Shown: positions 1 through 10,700 of the stretch, piece after piece | Numbering within the stretch: the first letter of the stretch is position 1 | Layout of the letters: the number at the start of each line of letters is the position of its first letter | Source: Rhodopirellula europaea 6C | GTDB taxonomy: Bacteria; Planctomycetota; Planctomycetia; Pirellulales; Pirellulaceae | Assembly (NCBI RefSeq): GCF_000338295.1 | Contig: NZ_ANMO01000173.1 | Span: forward strand, 1 to 64,000 | Length of the DNA stretch: 64,000 nt | Direction of reading: 5' to 3' | Translations under genes and position numbers: made by a program | The notes under the pieces: generated by a model | Seen by the model: only the letters and a program-made list of their open reading frames with translations | What the model was told of the DNA's origin: nothing | Databases searched by the model: none

Positions 1-776
1 GAGCCCGCAACGCTCACGAACGAGCCCGCCGGTTTGAATCGGCACCGTTGGATTTGACGCCGCACGAAGCTCTCGAACATGTCGAGGAACGCGCGGAAGA
101 TTTGTCGCAAGCACGACCGGAATACAACCACGCGACCAGTGCATTGGTCACGGTGGGTCGGCGTGATTGGTCACGAGGTTTGTTCATGGACCGCCGAGCA
201 TTCGTGACCGAATACGATCCGGCGGTGGACGACGAAAACGGACACATTCTCACTCGCATTTTGCAAGCCGCGATTCCTGTATGCGGTGGCATCAGCTTGG
301 AATACTACTTCTCGACCGTGGACGTCGAAGGGTACGGGTGTGGTTCGAAATTGCCGCACAATGTGGCTTCCATGGTTGGCGTGATGACGGGTGCGGCCAG
401 CGATTTGCGACCGGGGCTGTCGCAGCAAATGGTTGAGATTCACGAACCGATGCGAATTTTGTTTGTCATCGAAACCACCCCGGAGATGCTGCGAAGAATC
501 ATTTCCGAAAACGAAGGCATCCGGCGAATGGTCGAAGGCAACTGGGTTCAGCTCGCCATCCTCGATCCATCGACCTCCACCGTTCAGCGATACATCAACG
601 GACACTTTGAACCACACATCGTCGCCGATCGTGAGATCCCAACGGTCCAGTCTTCGATGCATTGGTACCGTGGTCAGCGCGACCACCTCGGGTTTGCGAC
701 CGTCCAAGAACCAGAGATCAAAACACCTGTGAGTTCATCCGAATCCGACGCAAACACATCGGAGGTTCTGGTATGA
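1..776 (+). CDS. dabA: DabA (UPF0753/DUF2309) inorganic-carbon transporter subunit, C-terminal part
   Basis: The reading frame is open from the left edge, so this is the C-terminal ~257 residues of a longer protein that starts outside the window. The stretch with [11 protein letters not shown], then [12 protein letters not shown], then [19 protein letters not shown] is the characteristic C-terminal block of the DUF2309/DabA family. In that family DabA is a carbonic-anhydrase-like zinc protein that partners a NuoL-like membrane protein, DabB, for energy-coupled CO2/bicarbonate uptake (established for the family). The Cys in GYGCG lies in the conserved block and may be one of the zinc ligands; I cannot confirm this without the N-terminal half. 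Its TGA overlaps the ATG of the next gene (ATGA), indicating translational coupling with the membrane subunit. An internal TTG at 48 is unlikely to be a start because upstream codons still read as family sequence (AHERARRFE). Confidence 0.88.
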   Translation, partial: ARNAHERARRFESAPLDLTPHEALEHVEERAEDLSQARPEYNHATSALVTVGRRDWSRGLFMDRRAFVTEYDPAVDDENGHILTRILQAAIPVCGGISLEYYFSTVDVEGYGCGSKLPHNVASMVGVMTGAASDLRPGLSQQMVEIHEPMRILFVIETTPEMLRRIISENEGIRRMVEGNWVQLAILDPSTSTVQRYINGHFEPHIVADREIPTVQSSMHWYRGQRDHLGFATVQEPEIKTPVSSSESDANTSEVLV

Positions 777-2182
777 ACACCCTGGACATCTTCTTCCATG
801 TTTTGGGCACCGCCGTTGTCGCCAGCCCCGTGCTGCTGCTTGCGGTCATGGGTTTGACATTGCTGTTCAATCGACCGCTCAGCGAAACAACGACGGTTCG
901 AATCACCCAGACCTCGGTGTTGCTTTCCCTGATTCCCGCGATCGCGATTTTGATCACGATGTTGGCGACAGGGATCCGCAACGTTCCGATCGAGTTTGGG
1001 AATTGGGTGACGATTCCCGAACAAGCCTTTCACTTTCACTTGAAGTTCACCTTCGATCGCCTGAGTATTCCGTTCTTGATGCTCTCGTGTGTGTTGTGCG
1101 GTGTCGTCGGAGAGTTCACGCGACGATACTTGCATCGCGAACAGGGCTTTGCGCGGTTCTTCTTGTTCTACGCCATCTTCTATTGCGGGATGGTTTTGTC
1201 TTCGTTGGCGGGCACCATCGAAACGCTATTCGTTGGATGGGAGATGGTGGGACTGTCGTCGGCTCTGTTGATCGCCTACTTCCACGAACGTGAAAATCCG
1301 GTTCGAAATGGCCAACGCGTTTGGACGATTTATCGGCTCTCGGATGCCGCCTTGTTGATCGCCGCGATCACGATGCATCACATGGTCGGTGAGGGCGACT
1401 TTGGCGGGCTGATGAATTCAGGAATCTGGCCGGAAGGAACCGCGGCAGTGACTTCATCCCAAGCTTTGCTGGTTGGAACGTTGCTACTGATCGGTGCAGC
1501 GGGGAAATCGGCACTCTTTCCATTCAGTGGTTGGTTGCCGCGTGCGATGGAAGGACCAACTCCGTCGAGCGCAATCTTTTATGGGGCTTTGTCGGTGCAC
1601 TTAGGTGCCTATCTGTTGCTTCGTCTCAGTCCTTTGTTGGAAGCATCTCTCGCATTGCAAATGATGGTGCTATCCCTCGGAGCGATTTCGGCTATCGGAG
1701 GTGCCTTGATGTCTCGAGTACAAACCGATGTCAAGACATCGCTCGCGTATGCGTCGCTGACTCAGGTTGGGATCATCGTCGTCGAAATCGGATTGGGTCT
1801 GCGTTACCTCGCACTCATTCACATCATGGGACATGCGACCTTGCGAACGATGCAGTTGCTCAGGGCCCCCACTCTGCTTCGCGACTACAACGACCTCGAG
1901 AACAAGATCGGGTCTCGCTTGCAGCAACAACCCTGGTCAGGCGTGGGCTGGTTGCCAAAACCAATCCAACGTTGGTGTTATCGATTCGGATTTGACCGAG
2001 GCTTCATGGACATCGCTCTGGATCGCTGGATCGCCGGACCTTTCGTGGGTTGCTTCCTCGCTTGCAATCGAATGGAAGAACGGATCACTCGCTTTCTTTC
2101 GCGAGAACCTGAGCCGAACGTAGATAGTGATGAGTCAGGTTTCGACGACAGCATGCCACAAGACATCACCACCGCCGCATAG
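773..2182 (+). CDS. dabB: DabB-type NuoL/ND5-like membrane subunit
   Basis: About 469 residues and many hydrophobic helices, belonging to the proton-conducting NuoL/MrpA/ND5 superfamily. Visible signatures are GWEMVG near residue 155 (Glu157, the usual channel glutamate) and [11 protein letters not shown] near 242 (Lys245, the usual channel lysine), followed by [14 protein letters not shown], which is nearly identical to complex I subunits. I chose the ATG at 773 because a GGAGG at 761-765 sits 7 nt upstream and because it overlaps the dabA stop; the longer frame upstream lies inside dabA. No other complex I genes are nearby, so this is the DabB partner of DabA rather than respiratory complex I. 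It is expected to supply cation-gradient energy for inorganic-carbon accumulation at the inner membrane. Confidence 0.82.
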   Translation: MNTLDIFFHVLGTAVVASPVLLLAVMGLTLLFNRPLSETTTVRITQTSVLLSLIPAIAILITMLATGIRNVPIEFGNWVTIPEQAFHFHLKFTFDRLSIPFLMLSCVLCGVVGEFTRRYLHREQGFARFFLFYAIFYCGMVLSSLAGTIETLFVGWEMVGLSSALLIAYFHERENPVRNGQRVWTIYRLSDAALLIAAITMHHMVGEGDFGGLMNSGIWPEGTAAVTSSQALLVGTLLLIGAAGKSALFPFSGWLPRAMEGPTPSSAIFYGALSVHLGAYLLLRLSPLLEASLALQMMVLSLGAISAIGGALMSRVQTDVKTSLAYASLTQVGIIVVEIGLGLRYLALIHIMGHATLRTMQLLRAPTLLRDYNDLENKIGSRLQQQPWSGVGWLPKPIQRWCYRFGFDRGFMDIALDRWIAGPFVGCFLACNRMEERITRFLSREPEPNVDSDESGFDDSMPQDITTAA

Positions 2183-2194
2183 GAATCTCCTTCG

Positions 2195-3655
2195 TTGTCC
2201 GAACTGCATTTCCCATGGATCGAATGTTCGATTCTCGTTCCGCTGCTCGGCGCGGTGTGGCTGCAACTTCGCAGTAACAATGAACGCGAGCTGCGCGACA
2301 CAGTTGTCATCTGCGTTGCGACATTGTTGCTGACGATCGGCGAACTGGTCGACTTCACCATGGTCGGCACGTTCGAAGCGCACGATCACTGGCAATTCCT
2401 CAGCTGGATTTTTCCTCCAGACGTTTTTGTGATCGACGAGCTGAGCGCGTTTCAACTTCCGTTGGCTGCGTTGATTTTCATGGTCATCGTGCTATCGACG
2501 CTCCGCACCAAAGCCCCGCGTTTCTCGCTTGAGTTGGCATTGATTTCAGAATCATTGGTGTTGGCAACGTTCAGCTGTCGCGCGTCATGGGCATTGATCG
2601 CATTGCTGATCGCTTCCACCATTCCGCCTTTCTTAGAACTGCGACGTCGCCAGCGGTGCACACGCATCTATTGTTTGCATATGGGCCTTTTTGCCGCTCT
2701 GTTGGTCGTTGGCTATGGATGGTTGATGCTGTCCGACTCCGGCACCACCGCCATTCTGATTCCGGGTGCGTTGCTGACCGCCGCGGGACTGCTTCGAAGC
2801 GGCATTTTCCCGTTACATCTGTGGATGACGGATCTGTTTGAAAAGGCCACCTTTGGCACCGCGATTTTGCACACAACTCCGTTGGTCGGCGCGTACGCGG
2901 TGATGCGATTGGTTTTGCCGATTGCGCCTTCTTGGGCATTGCAAAGCATCGCGGTCTTGTCCTTGTTCACGGCGGTGTATGCCGGTGCAATGGCATTGGT
3001 GCAATCGGACGCTCGCCGAATGTTTTGTTTTTTGCTTCTGTCTCAGTCCTCGCTGATTTTGGTTGGACTGGAATTGGTCACTCCTACCGGACTGACCGGT
3101 GCGTTGAGTTTGTGGTTGTCGGTGGCCATGTCGTTGACTGGATTTGGAATCACGTTGCGATGCATCGAAGCGAGAATCTCTCGTTTCTCGTTAGATGAAT
3201 TCCACGGTCTCTATTCGCAGATGCCGATGCTGGCAGGATTCTTCCTATTGACCGGGCTCGCATCCATTGGATTCCCTGCAACGATCGGGTTCGTTGGAAT
3301 GGAACTGCTGATCGAAGGTGCGGTGGAGGTCTATCCGTTGGTCGGAACGATGGTGGTGATCGCGACAGCGTTTTGCGGCATCGCAGTCTTACTCGCCTAC
3401 TTTCGAGTTTTCACCGGTCACGAAAACCGAACGTTGGTTTCGATGCGGGCTCGCCCTGCCGAACGTTTCGCGATTCTGCTGCTGACGTTGTTGCTGCTCG
3501 GCGGCGGTTTGTACCCACAACCAGGAATCGCTTCGCGTTATCACGCCGCGAAAGAACTGACGCGTTTGCGTCACGACACTCCACCGGGTGACGTGCCAGC
3601 CCATGCCGCGTCGCGCGGGCACATATCCCCGGCGGCGGCGAACATACCCGAATGA
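2195..3655 (+). CDS. Second NuoL/NuoM-like membrane subunit of the Dab operon
   Basis: About 486 residues, strongly hydrophobic, with antiporter-like complex I features: LLRSGIFPLHLWMTD around 199-213 and GLASIGFPATIGFVGMELL near the C-terminal third. It begins at TTG 2195 behind AGGA (2181-2184), only 12 nt after the previous stop, so it is in one operon with dabA and dabB. The channel Lys of the family (K in GKSA) is replaced by Arg201, and no Glu is visible where the FxxWE motif should be (the region reads SCRASWALIALL). This suggests a structural or modified half-channel rather than a standard proton pumping subunit (inference). A soluble, low-complexity tail rich in Ala, His and Pro ends the protein. 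Most described Dab loci have a single membrane subunit. Confidence 0.72.
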   Translation: MSELHFPWIECSILVPLLGAVWLQLRSNNERELRDTVVICVATLLLTIGELVDFTMVGTFEAHDHWQFLSWIFPPDVFVIDELSAFQLPLAALIFMVIVLSTLRTKAPRFSLELALISESLVLATFSCRASWALIALLIASTIPPFLELRRRQRCTRIYCLHMGLFAALLVVGYGWLMLSDSGTTAILIPGALLTAAGLLRSGIFPLHLWMTDLFEKATFGTAILHTTPLVGAYAVMRLVLPIAPSWALQSIAVLSLFTAVYAGAMALVQSDARRMFCFLLLSQSSLILVGLELVTPTGLTGALSLWLSVAMSLTGFGITLRCIEARISRFSLDEFHGLYSQMPMLAGFFLLTGLASIGFPATIGFVGMELLIEGAVEVYPLVGTMVVIATAFCGIAVLLAYFRVFTGHENRTLVSMRARPAERFAILLLTLLLLGGGLYPQPGIASRYHAAKELTRLRHDTPPGDVPAHAASRGHISPAAANIPE

Positions 3656-3781
3656 AGTCTTGCTAGACTTTGGAACAGCGGTCACGCAAACGGTCAGTCG
3701 GCGCGAAATCATTGGCGCGGCGGCACGACGGTTGGGTAGCGTGCGTCCAACAAGCAACGTTCCAACACCGGGCAATCGAAA

Positions 3782-5122
3782 TTGAATCAGCGTGTTTTTC
3801 TGTGGAGTTTGACGTCGTCCTTGGCGGGGTTTCTGTTCGGCTTTGACACGGTCGTCATTTCCGGAGCCGAAAAAGCCATCCAGGGTCTGTGGGCGTTGGG
3901 TGATTTCCAACACGGTCTCGCCTTGAGCGCCGCGTTATGGGGAACCGTCATTGGATCGTTGATCGGCGGTTGGCCGACTGACAAATTTGGACGCAAAACG
4001 ACCTTGCTCTGGATCGGGATTCTTTACTTGGTCTCAGCGATCTGGTCAGGTTTTGCAACCGACGTCTTTTCGTTCATGATCGCCCGCTTCATCGGCGGTT
4101 TGGGCGTGGGAATTTCCACCGTTGCGGCTCCGCTCTACATCTCCGAAATCTCGCCACCGGAACATCGCGGGACGCTGACTGGATTGTTCCAATTCAACAT
4201 CGTCTTTGGAATCATGGTCGCGTTCGCATCCAACTACCTGATTGGTACGTGGGGCGGCGAGAATGCTTGGCGATGGATGTTGGCGGTGGAAGCGGTCCCC
4301 GCGTTGATATTCACCGCCATGTGCTTTTCGTTGCCATTCAGTCCTCGATGGTTGATCGCGGTCAAGAAGGACCAAGCAGCCGGCATGTCGGTTTTGAAGC
4401 AGTTGCGTCCAGAAGCGTCCGATGACGATGTGCAAAAGACGGTCGATGAAATCGTCGCGTCCGTCCGTGCCGAGTCGGACCTGACTCCCGCGGAACCGTT
4501 TTGGAGCCGGCGATTGTTCACTCCCATATCCATCGCTTTCTTGGTCGCGTTCTTCAACCAGCTTTCTGGCATCAATGCCGTGCTGTACTTCTCGCCGCGA
4601 ATCTTTGAGTTGGCCGGGATGGGCGAACAAGCCGCTCTTTTGCAATCGATCGGGATTGGCGTCACCAACCTGATCTTCACCTTTGTGGGTTTGTACTTGA
4701 TCGACCGATTGGGTCGTCGCACGTTGTTGCTGATCGGATCGGCGGGCTACGTCCTCTCACTTGGAACGTGCGCGTACGCCTTTCAGTCCGAAACGTTCAG
4801 CATCGTTCCCGCATGCATTTTTGCCTTCATCGCGGCGCACGCGATGGGGCAGGGTGCGGTCATTTGGGTGCTAATCTCGGAAGTCTTTCCCAACGAACAT
4901 CGCGCCGCGGGTCAATCACTGGGCAGCTTCACGCACTGGATCTTTGCGGCATTGCTGACGCTTGTTTTCCCGGCCGTGGTGGAAACGTTCCATCCCGCTG
5001 CCATCTTTGGGTTCTTTTGCTTCATGATGGTCTTGCAAGGACTTTGGGTCATCACGATGCTGCCAGAAACCAAAGGTATCTCGCTGGAGCAAATGGAAGC
5101 GAAACTCGGAATTCGCGTCTGA
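3782..5122 (+). CDS. MFS sugar porter family transporter
   Basis: A 446-residue, 12-helix transporter of the sugar porter family (XylE/GalP/GLUT type). Diagnostic motifs are all present: FLFGFDTVVISGA in helix 1, DKFGRKTT in the loop between helices 2 and 3, SPRWLI after helix 6, NQLSGINAVLYFSP in helix 7, DRLGRRTLLLIGS after helix 8, and PETKG after helix 12. Such proteins import hexoses or pentoses by H+ symport or facilitated diffusion; the substrate cannot be read from the sequence. The start is TTG 3782, placed immediately before the first helix as in the family; there is no ATG nearby. It stands alone, convergent with the GGDEF gene, ending 6 nt from it. Confidence 0.9.
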   Translation: MNQRVFLWSLTSSLAGFLFGFDTVVISGAEKAIQGLWALGDFQHGLALSAALWGTVIGSLIGGWPTDKFGRKTTLLWIGILYLVSAIWSGFATDVFSFMIARFIGGLGVGISTVAAPLYISEISPPEHRGTLTGLFQFNIVFGIMVAFASNYLIGTWGGENAWRWMLAVEAVPALIFTAMCFSLPFSPRWLIAVKKDQAAGMSVLKQLRPEASDDDVQKTVDEIVASVRAESDLTPAEPFWSRRLFTPISIAFLVAFFNQLSGINAVLYFSPRIFELAGMGEQAALLQSIGIGVTNLIFTFVGLYLIDRLGRRTLLLIGSAGYVLSLGTCAYAFQSETFSIVPACIFAFIAAHAMGQGAVIWVLISEVFPNEHRAAGQSLGSFTHWIFAALLTLVFPAVVETFHPAAIFGFFCFMMVLQGLWVITMLPETKGISLEQMEAKLGIRV

Positions 5123-5128
5123 GCGAGC

Positions 5129-6055
5129 TCAGGCAATCTGGCCGCTGCACACGGGCCGAATAGCAGTCTCGATCTTGCACTGATTGCGCCCGCCTTTCTT
5201 GGCGGCGTACAGGGCCAAATCCGCCCGGCGAAAAGCAGAACGGCTGTCATCAGAAGCCAGCACACATGTACCGCCGACACTGACGGTCACCCGAATGTCT
5301 TCGGGGTGGAAGTCCAACTGCTCGATCGCTTTGCGATGCTGCTGTTGAAGGGTTCCGAGTTCATCAATGGTGGTGTTGCCAAAGATGATCGCGAATTCTT
5401 CGCCACCGATTCGAGCCACCAGATCACCTGGGCGACTGGCGTCACGAAGCGCTTCGCCAACCTTGCAAATGACGTGGTCGCCTAAATCATGTCCGCGGGA
5501 ATCATTGATTGATTTGAAACAGTCGATGTCGACGATGGCCACGCAGAACGGCACGCCGCTTTCGGAAAGTGTTTCCAATCGATTTTTGAATTCGATGTCG
5601 CAGCGGCGACGATTCGCGATTCCCGTCATCGAATCCAGAAGGGAAGCCTCTTGGAGTTCCAGCATCTGTCGCTGACGCAAAATGGCATGGATCGTCAATC
5701 GTGTCAGCAAGTGATCTTTCAGGTCATTCTTGGACAAGAAGTCCTGAGCCCCCGCTTCGATTGCGGCGAACCCGGTTTCCACGCGATCGTCGCCGGTTTG
5801 GACAACGATAGGAATCGATGTGACTCGTTCTCGAATCGCGCGAATCGATTGCAGTCCGCTGCTGTCGGGCAATCCTAGGTCCAGCAGGACAACGTCGAAT
5901 TCCGATTGGCCGGTCTTCTCAAGTGCTTCGCTGAGCGAAGACGCTCGGACGATCTCGGAATCGAACATCTTGGAGCGTTGGAAGACTCGTGTGATGAACA
6001 TCGCATCCGAGTCATTGTCTTCGACCAACAACAAGCGAAGTGATTCGATGGGCAT
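5129..6055 (-). CDS. Response regulator with GGDEF diguanylate cyclase output
   Basis: 308 residues. An N-terminal receiver domain (about 5-125) has the acidic pair E12/D13, phospho-acceptor D59 in VVLLDLGLPD, T87 and K109. It is joined by a helix to a GGDEF domain (about 135-300). The active-site loop is GGEEF at 217-221, so the cyclase should be catalytically competent for making cyclic di-GMP. An RxxD inhibitory site (RPGD, 208-211) stands five residues before it, predicting product inhibition. No histidine kinase is adjacent, so the signal input is an orphan. The coding strand is minus, convergent with the MFS gene. Confidence 0.93.
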   Translation of the reverse strand: MPIESLRLLLVEDNDSDAMFITRVFQRSKMFDSEIVRASSLSEALEKTGQSEFDVVLLDLGLPDSSGLQSIRAIRERVTSIPIVVQTGDDRVETGFAAIEAGAQDFLSKNDLKDHLLTRLTIHAILRQRQMLELQEASLLDSMTGIANRRRCDIEFKNRLETLSESGVPFCVAIVDIDCFKSINDSRGHDLGDHVICKVGEALRDASRPGDLVARIGGEEFAIIFGNTTIDELGTLQQQHRKAIEQLDFHPEDIRVTVSVGGTCVLASDDSRSAFRRADLALYAAKKGGRNQCKIETAIRPVCSGQIA

Positions 6056-6137
6056 AGGTTGGGATCAGTCCGTGAAATGGGTGCCGAGGTTTGAGAGTCT
6101 GGTCAAACGTAGGACACAGTCGGGACTTCGAAGGCAA

Positions 6138-7187
6138 CTAGCCCAGTAAACCTAGGAATTGGTCAATTTCGGCGGGATCCGTGCAGAACGAGGTCACGAA
6201 TCGGTACATGGCGTGCCCCTCAGGTGGGTCCGTCGTGGAGTCGTTCGGCGTCGGCCAAGGATAGAAACGAGCCCCCGCGGTCTGCAAACTTTCCGCTCGC
6301 GACTTTTCCATCACCACGAACACTTCGTTGGTTTCGTTCTGCCAAGCGAGTTCCGCGGCGGAAGACTTTTCGATTCCGGCGGCCAATCGGGATGCCATCT
6401 TGTTCGCGTGCCGAGCCAAACCGAGCCAAAGATCATCATCTAGGTAGGCATGGAATTGAGCTGCAATGAAGCGAGTCTTCGAAAACAACTGCGCCGCTCG
6501 TTTCCGAATGAACGGCATTTGCTTGGCCAACTCGGGTCGAAAGAAGATGATGGCTTCCGCACACCAGCAACCGTTCTTTGTTCCACCAAACGACAACACA
6601 TCCACACCCGCTTTCCAAGTCATCTCCGCGGGCGTCAGATCCAAATGGACGAGTGCATTCGCGAAGCGGGCACCGTCCATGTGAAGCGGCAAGTCGTGGT
6701 CGTGGACGATGCCGCTGATCTCCTTCAATTGATCAACGTTGTAGACCGTGCCCACTTCGGTCGCTTGCGTGATGCTGACCGCCATCGGTTGTCCGTGGTG
6801 AACAAAGTTCGGATCGAACCGCCGCAATTGCTTTTGCAATGCCCGTGGGCAGATCCTTCCCAGGTCTCCTGAGACGGGAGCCAAACGAGCTCCCGAGGTA
6901 AAGAATTCAGGAGCCCCACATTCATCTTCGATCAGGTGGGCGTCACGGTGACAGAGCACAAAGCCACCCGGTCGGTTGACGGCGGACAGAGCCAACGAAT
7001 TCGCGGCGGTGCCGGTACCGACAAAAAAGACTTCGATATCGGTCTCGAACAAATCGTTGAAACGTTGTTCGAGCCGTTGATCCAGGTCACTCGTCCCGTA
7101 GGCGGGCGACATCCCCTTCGCGTGGCGGCTCAAGGATTCCGCAATTGGATCGGCGGCACCGGCCCAATTGTCACTGGCAAAAAACAT
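6138..7187 (-). CDS. Low-specificity threonine aldolase (beta-eliminating lyase family)
   Basis: 349 residues, PLP-dependent fold type I. The motif LHMDGARFANALVHL is followed by VDVLSFGGTKNGCWCAEA, where the Lys of GGTKNG is the Schiff-base lysine of the family. Such enzymes cleave L-threonine or allo-threonine to glycine and acetaldehyde in the cytoplasm. The length fits the family (about 340-360). The start is ATG 7187 with a GAGG about 9 nt upstream on the minus strand. It is followed by a short gap and the GGDEF gene in the same direction; nothing links them functionally. A related beta-eliminating lyase specificity (phenylserine aldolase) cannot be excluded. Confidence 0.88.
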   Translation of the reverse strand: MFFASDNWAGAADPIAESLSRHAKGMSPAYGTSDLDQRLEQRFNDLFETDIEVFFVGTGTAANSLALSAVNRPGGFVLCHRDAHLIEDECGAPEFFTSGARLAPVSGDLGRICPRALQKQLRRFDPNFVHHGQPMAVSITQATEVGTVYNVDQLKEISGIVHDHDLPLHMDGARFANALVHLDLTPAEMTWKAGVDVLSFGGTKNGCWCAEAIIFFRPELAKQMPFIRKRAAQLFSKTRFIAAQFHAYLDDDLWLGLARHANKMASRLAAGIEKSSAAELAWQNETNEVFVVMEKSRAESLQTAGARFYPWPTPNDSTTDPPEGHAMYRFVTSFCTDPAEIDQFLGLLG

Positions 7188-7227
7188 GAACCGATACCTC
7201 GCGAAAATTTAGCGCATTAGAAAATCA

Positions 7228-7548
7228 TCATCCCGCCACTCGGCTCATCGTATCGCTTTCCTGAGCCAACAAATAGTAGAACGTGACGCGGCATTTTGAC
7301 TTGTCACCCTGCATGATTTTGCAGACCTTCGCGATGGCTGCGTCGGCTTCTTCGGATGTCAAATCGAGGTTCACGGAACAATAGCCACGTTTAATACTCT
7401 CCAACTCTTCCGGGTCGGTAGCCGCGACGATTGCCGAGTCACGGTTCGCTAAAGCCAACCGTAGATGGTTGGCCAAAGATTCCACCGCGTCTTCGCTGGG
7501 ATTCGGCACGTACTTTTTGACGTTGGCCATGTATTTTTCGATGTCCAT
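7228..7548 (-). CDS. DUF2853 family small protein
   Basis: 106 residues, soluble, no signal peptide. The pattern YVPNPSEDAVESLANHL, then ALANRDSAIVAATDPEELE, then a C-terminal KCRVTFYYLLAQ matches my recollection of the DUF2853 family, a small helical protein of unknown function found in Proteobacteria, Bacteroidetes and Planctomycetes. It lies 40 nt upstream of the threonine aldolase gene and points the same way, so the two may be co-transcribed. No catalytic motif is visible and I assign no function. Confidence 0.75.
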   Translation of the reverse strand: MDIEKYMANVKKYVPNPSEDAVESLANHLRLALANRDSAIVAATDPEELESIKRGYCSVNLDLTSEEADAAIAKVCKIMQGDKSKCRVTFYYLLAQESDTMSRVAG

Positions 7549-7703
7549 CTGTCTCTACTTCATGGTTAAAAGGAGCGGAAGCGACCACCCGTTTGTAGTG
7601 GACTGCGATCGTCGAAACAACCTTGCAAGCGATCGCTGTTAATTCTGCAACCACTGAACTAGATTGGTCGCTCCCATCACCCCTCCCGAGGAGCCCTAAC
7701 ACC

Positions 7704-10700
7704 ATGCAAGTGTGTAGATTACGCAAATTCCTTACGCGGCAAACCGTCTTTGCTTTGGCTGTCACAGCCACGTGGTGCGTCAGTGCCACGGCCCAAAAGC
7801 CAGACGCTGTCTTCACAGAAGCAAACGGGTTTGTGAAAGTCGAAGCGGAAGACTTTGCTTCACAAACCAACACCGACAAACGTGCCTTCTATCTGACAAC
7901 CGCTGAATCGGCTCCTTCGGTCCAACCCGATGGGGATCCTTCTCATGCGTCCGATGCCAGTGGCGGAGCGTACTTGGAAATCTTGCCGGATACGCGGCGG
8001 ACACACGCTGACAAACTGATTCACGGAACCAACTTTTCGCCGCAACCCGGCAAAATGGCTGTGCTGACCTATCGCGTGAATGTACAGACTCCCGGTCGCT
8101 ACTACGTTTGGGTCCGAGCGTATTCGACCGGCAGCGAGGACAACGGTTTGCACGTTGGCATCGATGGCACCTGGCCCGATTCAGGGCAACGGCTGCAATG
8201 GTGCCAGGGCAAACACTCCTGGTATTGGGACAGCAAGCAACGAACCGAGGCTCAACACTGCGGTGAGCCCGGCAAGATTTTCCTCGACATTCATGAGCCC
8301 GGCGAACACAAAATTCATTTCTCCATGCGAGAAGACGGGTTTGAGTTCGATCAATGGTTGATGACGACCGACAGCAACTTCCAACGACCTCCGGCGGGCA
8401 AGTCGAACAAGCCCAAGGAAAATGCCACCGCACAAGTCCTTTCGCTTCCCGCAAAGGAGTTTGAATTTAAATCTGGTGGTTACTATTTGGACCAAGGCAA
8501 ATGGTTGGCAATCAATCCTGATAAAAACCAATCCGCTGCTGCGAAGAAGGTCTTTCCTTTCCCCAGCGGTCGCTATGACGTCACGTTGAAAGCGGTCGGC
8601 GAGAACGACGGTCAATCCACCTACTTGGTTTCGGCTGACAAAGAATCGGTTGGATCCTTCACTTGTCCGATGGCGGACCAAACCTTCGCCGAAGGCAAAC
8701 AGTTCCATAGAACGTTTGCGAACGTTCAGATCACCGAAGGAGCTGAATTAGAAGTCAGTTCCAAGATCGCATCCGCAGATGGAGCAGAATACAGTCGTGC
8801 CCGTTGGAGCGAACTGACGTTTACTCCAGCCAATGAATCGACCGCGAAGGCGGCAGCCAATTTCGCGAAAGAGCACAACCTCGTTGCCGCGAAGGCAGCC
8901 ACTGAGTCCAAGTCCAATGATCGCGCCGGCAGCCCCACGAAACCGGTCAGTGATCAACCGCTTCAAATGCCTCGCGAAAAAGATGGCGATGGTAGCGTTC
9001 AGGTCACCGGTGAAAAACGCATGTGGCACAAGGTCACCGTCACCCTCAACGGTCCCTACGCTCACGAGCAAGACAACACTCCGAACCCATACTTGGACCA
9101 TCGGATGGAAGTCGAATTCAAACATGAGAGCGGCAAGCAATACTTGGTACCGGGATACTTTGCCGCCGACGGCAATGCTGCCAACACGTCCGCGGAATCG
9201 GGCACCAAGTGGCGAGCAAATTTTGCTCCCGATGAAACAGGCGAGTGGACTTACACCGTTCGTTTCGAGACCGGAAAGAATGCTGCGATCAATCGCGATG
9301 CATCGGCCGAAGCGGTCTCTCCATTTAATGGAAAGACCGGCAAGTTCAATGTCGCAAAGACGAACAAGTCCGGACGCGACTTCCGTGCTCATGGTCGACT
9401 TCAATACGTCAACAAATCGCACCTCCAATTCGCGGGAACCGGCAAGTACTTCCTCAAAGCGGGTGCGGACGCTCCCGAAACGCTACTTGGTTATGCCGAA
9501 TTCGATGGAACCGTCGCTGGCAAACCCGGCAAAGTTCCATTGAAGAAGTATCAACCGCACCTTGGCGATTGGCGTCGGAGTGACCCGACTTGGAAAGACG
9601 GACAAGGCAAGGGATTGATCGGTGCGGTCAACTACCTTTCATCAAAGGGTTGCAACGCGTTTTCTTTCCTGACCTACAACGCGGGCGGTGACGGCGACAA
9701 CGTTTGGCCGTTCATCCACCGTGATGACAAACTTCACTATGACTGCAGCAAGCTGGATCAGTGGGGCATTGTCTTTGATCATGGAACTCAAAACGGCATG
9801 TACCTGCACTTCAAGTTGCAGGAAACCGAGAACGATGACCATCGACAAGGCCAGAAGGCCAATGGCTTCAAGCCCGAATCGCTTGACGGTGGCAAACTCG
9901 GCTCCCAGCGAAAGCTGTACTTGCGAGAGATCATTGCTCGATTCGGCCACAACTTGGCCTTGAACTGGAACCTCTCCGAAGAGACCACACAAACCACCGA
10001 CGAACACCTCGCGATGTTGAACTACATCGAAGAGATGGATCCGTACGGACACAATCGTGTCTTGCACACTTTCCCCGGTGAGCAAGACAAGAAGTACGAT
10101 CCGTTGCTCGGTGACAAGTCGAATTTGACCGGTGTGTCTCTGCAAAACAGCCACATCAAAGACACTCACTGGCAAACGGTGAAGTGGAGCGAGAAAGCCC
10201 GCGAGGCTGGAAAGCCTTGGGTGGTGGCCTTTGACGAATCGGGATCGGCCGCCCACGGTCAGTGCCCCGACCTTGGTTACCGTGGCTACGACGGTCACGA
10301 CAAGACCGGCAAAATGACCTACACCCAGCACGAAGTCCGCAAGCAAACGTTGTGGGGCAACTTCATGGGCGGTGGCGGCGGAGTCGAATACTACTTCGGC
10401 TACCAATACGCTGAGAACGATCTTGGCTGCGAAGATTGGCGAAGCCGCGATCAAAGCTGGGACGCTTGCCGGGTCGCCATTGAGTTCTTCCAAAACAACT
10501 CCATTCCGTTTTGGGAGATGGTCAACGCTGACGAGTTGGTGGGCAATGAGAAGCACGACAACTCGAAGTATTGCTTGGCCAAAGCCGGCGAAGAGTACGT
10601 CGTTTACTTGCCCAACGGTGGTACCACCTCGATCGACTTGAGCGATGCGAACGGCGAGTTCCAAGTTCATTGGTACAACGCTCGCATCGGCGGCGATCTT

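Noticed and set aside
773-3655. Complex I (nuoL/nuoM) as the identity of the two membrane genes
   Set aside because: They directly follow dabA with overlapping or near-overlapping starts, and no other nuo genes are present.
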